Assembly: GCF_030453185.1 (NCBI RefSeq)
Contig: NZ_JAKDKW010000012.1
Coordinates: 1 to 43,187 of the forward strand
Source: Yaniella sp.
GTDB lineage: Bacteria; Actinomycetota; Actinomycetes; Actinomycetales; Micrococcaceae
Reading direction: 5' to 3'
DNA: 43,187 bases
Shown: positions 34,186-40,876 of the stretch, piece after piece
How the letters are laid out: each line of letters begins with the position of its first letter
How positions within the stretch are numbered: the stretch's first letter is position 1
The notes under the pieces: generated by a model
Databases searched by the model: none
What the model was told of the DNA's origin: nothing
Seen by the model: only the letters and a program-made list of their open reading frames with translations
Program-made: the position numbers and the translations under genes

Positions 34186-34934
34186 AACCCTGCAAACGTG
34201 GTCTCGTCATTTATGGCGACCTTATGGAAGACTTCCGCTGCGCGGCCGGTTTCCGGGTGATTTGTCTCCAGCGCGTTGCGCACTCGTGCGTCCATCGCGG
34301 CCGGGTCTGGGTGCTGTGAATTATGTTTGTGCAGCGCCTCGAGCTTCAAGTCAACGTAGTCTGTGATATCCACGCATAGGTTTACCAGTTCGGCAGGCGC
34401 ACCCATCATCCACAGCTGTCCAATTCGGAAAGCTGGCAGGTGTTCCAGGTCCGGGTAAGCAAATGGATTCTCCACGGCCGGGTACACGGCTCGTACGGTT
34501 GCTTCGCCGACCGCGATATGGTCGGGATGTGAAGCCTGCAGGCGGTCCCAGTTACGTTGTGGATGCTGGCTGATGACGACGTCGGGTTGCACTTCGCGCA
34601 TCAGCGCGACCAACGCACTCACCAGTTCGTGGTTGGGTTCGACGTAGCCGTCCAGATGTTTCAGGTACCGAACGTCGCTGACGCCCACGACATTCGCGGC
34701 GTCACGTTGTTCCTGCTCCCGCCGGGCGATCATGGCTTCGCGCGAGTGGTCAAGCTCGAAACCACCGGCGTCACCAGAAGTCACCAAGCAATAGGTCAAC
34801 TCCACACCGGATGCGCTGAGCGCAGCGATGGTAGAGGCAGCGCCGAAGTCAATGTCGTCGGGGTGCGCTGCAATGACTAGGGCACGAGAAATTTTTGACC
34901 TTTTCACCAGGTCATGGGCATATACGGGTTGCAT
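34182..34934 (-). CDS. PIG-L family N-acetyl-sugar deacetylase
   Basis: A 250-aa zinc-dependent deacetylase of the GlcNAc-PI deacetylase/LmbE family. The metal motif AHPDD is at 23-27 and the second histidine motif SHPDH is at 135-139; the nucleotide-like strand ALVIAAHPDD is typical. MshB and Mca of the mycothiol pathway belong here but are usually about 290-300 aa, so a different substrate is likely and I leave it open. No ribosome binding site is seen; a TAGACT box ends 6 nt before the ATG, suggesting a leaderless transcript. Its stop codon is shared palindromically (CTAG) with the convergent sigma/anti-sigma gene. Confidence 0.88.
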   Translation of the reverse strand: MQPVYAHDLVKRSKISRALVIAAHPDDIDFGAASTIAALSASGVELTYCLVTSGDAGGFELDHSREAMIARREQEQRDAANVVGVSDVRYLKHLDGYVEPNHELVSALVALMREVQPDVVISQHPQRNWDRLQASHPDHIAVGEATVRAVYPAVENPFAYPDLEHLPAFRIGQLWMMGAPAELVNLCVDITDYVDLKLEALHKHNSQHPDPAAMDARVRNALETNHPETGRAAEVFHKVAINDETTFAGF

Positions 34935-34940
34935 ATGCCC

Positions 34941-34946
34941 AGTCTA
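34941..34946 (-). promoter_or_regulatory. possible -10 box for leaderless PIG-L gene
   Basis: TAGACT on the minus strand ends 6 nt before the ATG at 34934. It lies just upstream of the gene and immediately before the end of htrA, so the deacetylase may have its own promoter as well as read-through from htrA. Confidence 0.4.
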
Positions 34947-34949
34947 GCC

Positions 34950-36245
34950 CTAGCTCATACTGCCCAATTGCAGCGTTTCAGTAAATTCTTCCCCGTCACG
35001 CACGACGGTGAGTTCGACCTCGGAACCGGCAGGATATTGACGTACCGTTGCTGACAACGAGCCGGGATCGGTGACCGATTTGCCGTCAATAGCAGTAATA
35101 ATGTCGTCGGACTCAAGATTGGCACCCGCAGCCGGGCCGTCTTCAACGACTTCGACTACACGCGCACCATCGGAGATGTTCGCATCACCTGAAGGTACGA
35201 TCGATACGCCCAGCATGCCGTGTGAGGCCTCGCCGTTTTCGATAAGCTCACCTGCGACGCGTTGTGCGTATTCGGCAGGAATAGCGAAGCCCAGGCCCAC
35301 ATTGCCTTCAGTGCGAGTCGCGATAGCCACGTTGATGCCGATGAGGCGTCCGGCCTGGTCAACCAGGGCACCACCGGAGTTGCCGGGGTTGATGGCTGCG
35401 TCAGATTGGATCACGTTCAAGTGGATTTGACCCTGTTCTGCGGGCACTTCCTGATTTTCAGGTAGACCGAATTCAAACGGACTTTCTTGCTCGGGCACCT
35501 CGGGTTCTTCTGGCACCGCAGATGAGGACACAGAAATCGTGCGGTCAAGGTTTGAGATAATACCCTCGGTGACCGTGCCGGATAAGCCCATCGGAGCCCC
35601 AATGGCCACTGCCTGGTCCCCCACGTTCAGGTCCTTGGCTGAGCTCATTTCGATCGGGCTGAGTCCTTCGGCGTCAATTTTGATGACGGCCAGATCAGAT
35701 AACGGGTCGGTTCCTACCACTTCGGCTTGATGAACTTGGCCTTCAGAGGTTTGCACCTGAACGTTGGCGGCTGCGGTCTGTCCGCCCAGGGTGACCACGT
35801 GACTGTTCGTCAGAATGTGGCCTTCCTTGTCGAGAATTACCCCGGACCCGGAACCTTGGGCCTCGTCCCCGCCTACCGAAAGAGTTACGACGGACGGAGA
35901 GGCAGTTGCCGCAGCTTCAGTGGTTGGAGTGACGTCCTCACTACGGTTGAGCTGTGGGGACTCTTGGACGCTTTCACTGCTCGTTGCGCCGGGAGAGCCT
36001 GCGTAGTGCACGGCGATTCCACCGGCTCCTCCACCGAGTACACCGGCTAGGACCACCCCGGTGATCAATACAGGCCAGCCGAATCGGCGTGTTTTGTGCT
36101 GTAGGGGTTCAGACGGCTGCTGGTCAGACCAGTATGGTGAGGCCGAGGCTGGCGGCGGTGGCGGCGGAGCTTGCCCCATTGTTTCAGTAGGCTGTTCTTC
36201 TCGGCTACCGCGTTCGCGGGCCTCTTCTGACCAGTTATCGTTCAT
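34950..36245 (-). CDS. HtrA-like membrane-anchored serine protease with PDZ domain
   Basis: A 431-aa protein: a charged, proline-rich cytoplasmic N-terminus (Pro run near 27-33), one membrane helix (about 56-82), a trypsin-like protease domain (about 115-310) and a PDZ domain (about 330-425). The triad is H149 (TNSHVV), D184 (DLAVIKID) and S290 (NPGNSGGAL). A Glu/Pro-rich insert of about 30 residues (about 243-275) lies in the loop before the active-site serine. It probably degrades or processes misfolded proteins outside the membrane, and HtrA-type proteases can trigger regulated proteolysis of anti-sigma factors; a link to the fusion gene two genes away is only an inference. The ATG at 36245 has AAAGGA about 6 nt upstream. 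Confidence 0.93.
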   Translation of the reverse strand: MNDNWSEEARERGSREEQPTETMGQAPPPPPPASASPYWSDQQPSEPLQHKTRRFGWPVLITGVVLAGVLGGGAGGIAVHYAGSPGATSSESVQESPQLNRSEDVTPTTEAAATASPSVVTLSVGGDEAQGSGSGVILDKEGHILTNSHVVTLGGQTAAANVQVQTSEGQVHQAEVVGTDPLSDLAVIKIDAEGLSPIEMSSAKDLNVGDQAVAIGAPMGLSGTVTEGIISNLDRTISVSSSAVPEEPEVPEQESPFEFGLPENQEVPAEQGQIHLNVIQSDAAINPGNSGGALVDQAGRLIGINVAIATRTEGNVGLGFAIPAEYAQRVAGELIENGEASHGMLGVSIVPSGDANISDGARVVEVVEDGPAAGANLESDDIITAIDGKSVTDPGSLSATVRQYPAGSEVELTVVRDGEEFTETLQLGSMS

Positions 36246-36356
36246 CATCCGTCCTTTCGTATCAGGACTATTTTGGTACAGCTTTCTGGACATCTCCCGA
36301 ATGAAGTCATCATAGGAGCTGTGCACACAGTGTCACTATTTTCTTTGGGCATGCGA

Positions 36357-36383
36357 AAAGCCCCCGACATTGTCGGGGGCTTT
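36357..36383 (-). terminator. intrinsic terminator of the initiator tRNA gene
   Basis: Near-perfect hairpin: AAAGCCCCCGACA on one side and TGTCGGGGGCTTT on the other, with almost no loop beyond the central TT. On the minus strand the stem is followed by TTTT. It begins about 12 nt after the tRNA and separates it from htrA. Confidence 0.88.
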
Positions 36384-36394
36384 CCTCTTACTCG

Positions 36395-36468
36395 TTGCGG
36401 GGGCAGGATTTGAACCTGCGGCCTTCGGGTTATGAGCCCGACGAGCTACCGAACTGCTCCACCCCGCG
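36395..36468 (-). tRNA. initiator tRNA-fMet (CAT)
   Basis: A 74-nt cloverleaf without encoded CCA. The anticodon is CAT. Three features mark it as initiator: position 1 is C facing A72, an unpaired first acceptor pair; the anticodon stem carries three G:C pairs (GGG/CCC) next to the loop; and the D-stem has A11:U24. T-arm GCAGG/CCTGC is intact with TTCAAAT loop. It lies between the UPF0182 and HtrA genes with its own promoter and terminator. Confidence 0.95.
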
Positions 36469-36480
36469 GCGTGTAATTAC

Positions 36481-36510
36481 ACTCTACACACCGCGGAAAT
36501 GGAATGCAAA
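36481..36510 (-). promoter_or_regulatory. promoter of the initiator tRNA gene
   Basis: On the minus strand TTTGCA (36505-36510) and TAGAGT (36481-36486) are 18 nt apart, each matching 4 of 6 consensus bases, and the -10 box ends 12 nt before the first tRNA base. It lies just after the UPF0182 stop codon. Confidence 0.6.
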
Positions 36511-36532
36511 CTGACGGATCAGGTCATAACCC

Positions 36533-39500
36533 TTAGTCAGAGCCGTTTTCGGTGTCACTGTTAGCAGCGTCACCTTCGTCTTCTGCTGGGTCTTCACCGT
36601 CGTCGAGTTCCATGGCACGTTCCAGTGCAGCTTGCAGATCAGCTTGTGCCTCACCGTATGCTGCCCAGTCGCCATCGGCCATCGCCTCTTCAGAGCGAGC
36701 CATGGCATCGCGTGCTTCATCGAGTGCATCAGCAAGCTGCGCAGATGGAGCATCGGCCATTGGAGGCTCAGCCTGCTCGGTTTCTTCTTCAGTGCCCTCT
36801 TCCCCTTCGGTCTCAGCTGGCTCTTGGGCCTGCTGTTCCTCTGGGGTTTCTGCACCGGCGTCACCTTCGAAGACTTGGTCCAGCGCCTCGGCGAAGGTGT
36901 CAGCGAAGCCGACCTCATCACCAAATGCCACCAGTACCTTTCGCAGGACCGGGTAGGACGTTTCGCCGGTTGAACGAACGTAAACCGGCTGGACGTAGAG
37001 GATACCTTGAGCGACCGGCAAAGTAATCATGTTGCCGTTGATCACATCGGAAGCACCCTGACGCAGCAGGTTGAGTTCACGCGAAACGGTGTCGTCAGAG
37101 TTGAAGTTGTTCTGCGCCTGTCCAGGACCTGGAGTCGTCGTCTGACGTGGCAGTTCAAGCATCTGCAAGTGACCGTACTCGTCAGATTTGACACCGTCTT
37201 CACCGGTTCCTGCGTCACCATTGGCACCCAGGAATCCGTACAAGACGTTTCGCTGGGCTACGCCCTCACGCTCCTGTGGAATAAATGGCGTCGTCAGCTG
37301 GAACGCTGGATCCTGACCAGGCATCTGCATGGTCATGTAATACGGCGGGAGCTTGACGTCATTTTCAGCACCTGATGTTGGGTCATCTGGGATAGACCAA
37401 GCATCGTTGTTCTCGTAGAAGTCACCCGGATCATCCACGTGGTACCGAGCCAGCTGCTCACGCTGCACCTTGAACATGTCTTGCGGGTAGCGGACATGGG
37501 CCATGAGATCAGCCGACATTTCCGAGTACGGTTTCACAGTACCGTCATAGACCTCCATCCACGCTTGCAGCAGTGGATCTTCCGGCTCCCAGGCATACAG
37601 GGTGACCGTACCGTCGTATGCGTTCACGGTCGCTTTGACCGAGTTACGAATGTAGTTGACCTGACCGGTCAAGGTGAGGTTCTGATCAACATTGAGCGCA
37701 TCGGTGGTAGCCGATTCCAACTGAGACTGGTCCGAGTATGGGAAGGCATCCGAAGTGGTGTACCCATCAACGATCCACAGAACTTCGTCGTCAACAATGG
37801 CCGGGTAGGTATTGGTATCTACTTCGAGATACGGTGCCACTTTTTCGACGCGCTCAACTGGATCACGGTCGTAGAGGATCTGTGACTGTGAGTTCACGTC
37901 CTGCGACAACAGGATTTCCGTTGCCCCGAATTTGATGGCAAAGGCCAACTGGTTGAACAAGCCACCAACGGCTGGACCGCCGTCACCGGAGAAGGTGTAG
38001 GAGGTGTCCTGGTCCGAGCCGGTTTCCTGAGGACGGTCACGTTCACGGTGCGGTGCGTCTCCCTCTTTCCCAACAATGGAGTAGTCCGGTGAGTTCTGGC
38101 CAAAGTAAATACGTGGCTCGTAGTCATCTTCAGAAGCCAGTACACCAGAGGTTGGAATACCTGAGAGCAGGAACGATGGGCGTCCACCGCCACCTACTTC
38201 CGAAGCATCTGCGGCGACAATGCCGTAACCGTGGGTGTAGATCACGTGCTGGTTGACCCACGAGTCATCACTGGGCGGGTTGACTTCACGGGCTGCCAAC
38301 ACCGCGTCTCGGACTTCGCCGTCAATTTCATAACGGTCGACGTGCAAGGTTTCCGGGAAGGAATAGTACGGACGGAACTGTTCCAGCTGACCGAAGGTCT
38401 GGCTGAGCAGATTCGGGTCCATCAGTCGGACGTTTGCGGTGGTTGCGGCGTCACCGGCAAGTGCGCCACGTTCCGCAGCGGTTTCACCTGCGTAGTCGGT
38501 GTATTCCACATCGGAGACGTCATAGCCTTCGCGAGTGAATTCAATGTTGCGCTCGATGTATTCGGCTTCCATGGTCTGCTCGGTTGGGCTTACCCGGTAT
38601 TCCTGAATCAGGAACGGGTAAATCGCACCGGCAATCAATGCGGCCACGAGGAAACCAGCAACACCAATGATAGAAAGGCGCCACCGTCCGGTGATCATAG
38701 TTGCGATGAACAAGCCGATGATCAAAATCGCGGCGATAGCCAAAATGGTGGAGGTAGGGATGACGGCGTTGACGTCGGTGTACATCGCACCGGCCCAGTT
38801 ACCGGATTGGTCCTGCAGCGTGCCATAGCGGTTAAGCCAAAAGCGGCCAGCCTGCAGCAACATGTAGACGCCGGCAAAAATCAGGATGTGGAAGCGTGCA
38901 GCACGTTCCACCGTGACTCCAGAGCCCTCTTCAATGCGGACTCCGCCGTAGAGGTAGTGCACTATGAGGCCGGCAATACCTGCGACAAGCACGATTGACA
39001 CCAGGAAAGAGATCATGGTGTTCAAGAAGGGCAGCGTGGCCATAAAGAAGGTCATATCCAGACCAAATTCTGGGTCCTCCATGCCGTACGGCACCTGGTT
39101 GAAGAACAGCAGAACCTGTTCCCACCCGTTCATGGCGGCGGTGCCGGCAAAGAATCCAATGAGGATCGGGGCACCGATGAAAACCAAACGGCGGATCGGT
39201 TCGAGCTGCTTCTGATACTGCTCAACATTGCGGCGCAGTTGCCCGGCGAGGTTCTTAGGCCGGTATTTATAGGCCAGATGTAATGCCAACCACGTAATCG
39301 CGGCCATCAGGAGACCAGCAGCAACAAAGAGTATTGCCTTGGTGGTGTACTCGGTCCAGAACACCTGTTGGTATCCCAGATGGTTGAACCACAACACCTC
39401 CGTGTAGACCATGGTAAACAGCACGAAGAGTGCCACCAGCACACCGAGAATGATCAGTGTGAGGAGTAGTGCTCCTGGACGACGCGAACCTGCGCCGCCG

Positions 39501-39643
39501 CTACTTCTAGCATCGCCATCTGACGAGCCTCCGCTGCCTGACGAGAAACCGTTGCCGCGGTCGGCACCGCCGGAATCGTCAGAGCCACCGGAGGGATCAT
39601 TCGGGCGGCCGAATATGCCACCGAATCCTTGTCCGAAACTCAC
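36533..39643 (-). CDS. UPF0182 (COG1615) family membrane protein
   Basis: A 1036-aa protein. After a Gly/Ser/Asp-rich N-terminus (1-52) come about seven membrane helices (roughly 55-80, 102-124, 155-175, 205-230, 250-270, 295-320 and 325-350), then a very large extracytoplasmic domain and a low-complexity, acidic Ala/Glu-rich C-terminal tail (about 945-1036). Length and layout fit the UPF0182 family, whose function is unknown. The GTG start has AGGAA 8 nt upstream. The upstream gene is a Lon-like protease; the same pair occurs as Rv3193c/Rv3194c in M. tuberculosis. A Lon-like gene runs into it from 74 bp upstream. Confidence 0.92.
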   Translation of the reverse strand: MSFGQGFGGIFGRPNDPSGGSDDSGGADRGNGFSSGSGGSSDGDARSSGGAGSRRPGALLLTLIILGVLVALFVLFTMVYTEVLWFNHLGYQQVFWTEYTTKAILFVAAGLLMAAITWLALHLAYKYRPKNLAGQLRRNVEQYQKQLEPIRRLVFIGAPILIGFFAGTAAMNGWEQVLLFFNQVPYGMEDPEFGLDMTFFMATLPFLNTMISFLVSIVLVAGIAGLIVHYLYGGVRIEEGSGVTVERAARFHILIFAGVYMLLQAGRFWLNRYGTLQDQSGNWAGAMYTDVNAVIPTSTILAIAAILIIGLFIATMITGRWRLSIIGVAGFLVAALIAGAIYPFLIQEYRVSPTEQTMEAEYIERNIEFTREGYDVSDVEYTDYAGETAAERGALAGDAATTANVRLMDPNLLSQTFGQLEQFRPYYSFPETLHVDRYEIDGEVRDAVLAAREVNPPSDDSWVNQHVIYTHGYGIVAADASEVGGGGRPSFLLSGIPTSGVLASEDDYEPRIYFGQNSPDYSIVGKEGDAPHRERDRPQETGSDQDTSYTFSGDGGPAVGGLFNQLAFAIKFGATEILLSQDVNSQSQILYDRDPVERVEKVAPYLEVDTNTYPAIVDDEVLWIVDGYTTSDAFPYSDQSQLESATTDALNVDQNLTLTGQVNYIRNSVKATVNAYDGTVTLYAWEPEDPLLQAWMEVYDGTVKPYSEMSADLMAHVRYPQDMFKVQREQLARYHVDDPGDFYENNDAWSIPDDPTSGAENDVKLPPYYMTMQMPGQDPAFQLTTPFIPQEREGVAQRNVLYGFLGANGDAGTGEDGVKSDEYGHLQMLELPRQTTTPGPGQAQNNFNSDDTVSRELNLLRQGASDVINGNMITLPVAQGILYVQPVYVRSTGETSYPVLRKVLVAFGDEVGFADTFAEALDQVFEGDAGAETPEEQQAQEPAETEGEEGTEEETEQAEPPMADAPSAQLADALDEARDAMARSEEAMADGDWAAYGEAQADLQAALERAMELDDGEDPAEDEGDAANSDTENGSD

Positions 39644-39716
39644 GGTAGTTTCCTATCTGCGGGCCATGCCCGACTAATTTTTTGTACAATCAGTGAAATT
39701 CTAGCGAACTGACAGC

Positions 39717-40769
39717 CTATGAACAGGTTGGGTAATTCATTTCACCTTCTGGCGCATCCAAAATCTCTATCGCCGTGTCCAACGTATCGACGCTATAAAC
39801 GGTCATGCCACCCGGCACGTGAGTGATTTCTTCGCAGTTCAGTTCGGGGGCCAGAAATATACTGGCGCCCTCGGATGCTGCGGCGGTAACCTTCTGTTGT
39901 ATACCGCCGATCGGCCCCACAGTGCCATCCGGATCAATGGTTCCGGTTCCGGCGATGTGGCGTCCATCCGCCACAGATTCTTCGGTCATGCGATCAATTA
40001 ACGCCAGCGTAAACATCAACCCAGCAGACGGTCCTCCGACGTCTTCCAAGAAGATATCGACGTCGATGGGGAACTCAAACTCCGAATCCAAAAAGACTCC
40101 GACCTGATACGTCCCGTCTTCGCCCTGGGCCACCGGGATGGTGTGGGTTTGTTCGGCACCATTGCGACGAATGGTCATCTCCACTGGCTCGCCCTGCGCG
40201 TCTTGAATAGTATTCACCAGCTGCCCGTGACCAGTAATTTCAGTGCCGTTGACGCTCACGATCTCGTCATTTGGCTCCAAAATGCCTCGAGCCGGTGAAT
40301 CCTCGGTGAAGTCCAAGGCAAACAGTCGCTGCATGTAGTCCTTGTCGAGGTGCTCTAGCGCAGCAGCCACCGCCCACGACTGCGAATCAACCATGGCTTC
40401 AGCATTTTGATTACGCACCTCATCGCCTGTGGTTTCCGGCGGGTACAGCAACTCCGCCGGAGTAATCGCCGGATACGGTTGCAGCGCGTGAAACAGCACC
40501 TCGAGTACCAATGACGACGACGTCGGCGGTCCTGAAACCGAGATCGTAGTCAGATCTAGACGACCCTTCGTGGGATATGTCTCGGCGCCATCGATTTCGA
40601 CCATGTCGTGGGTCGTACCTTCCGCCTCGACTTGTTCGAGGGTGTCAAACGTCGGCCCAGGTGCCTGAATCGTGTACGGGGTGGGGATGAACATCGTCAG
40701 GAACACCACAATCGCCAAATAGGCTCCTACGCGTTTGGCCCGTGGCCGAAGTTTTCGCTGTACGTCCAT
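39717..40769 (-). CDS. PDZ and Lon-type (S16) protease, YlbL-like
   Basis: A 350-aa protein anchored by one N-terminal membrane helix (about 12-33), followed by a PDZ domain (about 145-215) and a Lon-type protease domain (about 230-340). The Ser-Lys dyad is S248 in GGPSAGL and K293 in GGIQQKVTAA. There is no ATPase domain, as in YlbL of Bacillus and M. tuberculosis Rv3194c. The catalytic domain is on the outer face. It sits 73 bp upstream of the UPF0182 gene, probably one operon. Its ribosome binding site is weak (GAAAG). It is divergent from the RND pump. Confidence 0.9.
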   Translation of the reverse strand: MDVQRKLRPRAKRVGAYLAIVVFLTMFIPTPYTIQAPGPTFDTLEQVEAEGTTHDMVEIDGAETYPTKGRLDLTTISVSGPPTSSSLVLEVLFHALQPYPAITPAELLYPPETTGDEVRNQNAEAMVDSQSWAVAAALEHLDKDYMQRLFALDFTEDSPARGILEPNDEIVSVNGTEITGHGQLVNTIQDAQGEPVEMTIRRNGAEQTHTIPVAQGEDGTYQVGVFLDSEFEFPIDVDIFLEDVGGPSAGLMFTLALIDRMTEESVADGRHIAGTGTIDPDGTVGPIGGIQQKVTAAASEGASIFLAPELNCEEITHVPGGMTVYSVDTLDTAIEILDAPEGEMNYPTCS

Positions 40770-40876
40770 ATATCGCTTTCGTTCCGTCAGATTTGGTGTT
40801 GAGTGCCCAACGCCCGTTTAGGGTAAGTTGTTCCAAGAACTCAGGCTACCCATACATACGTTATAGAAGGACCACA

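Noticed and set aside
38231-38998. A 255-codon plus-strand frame opposite the UPF0182 gene
   Set aside because: The minus-strand protein has the expected length and membrane pattern; the plus-strand frame is a shadow.
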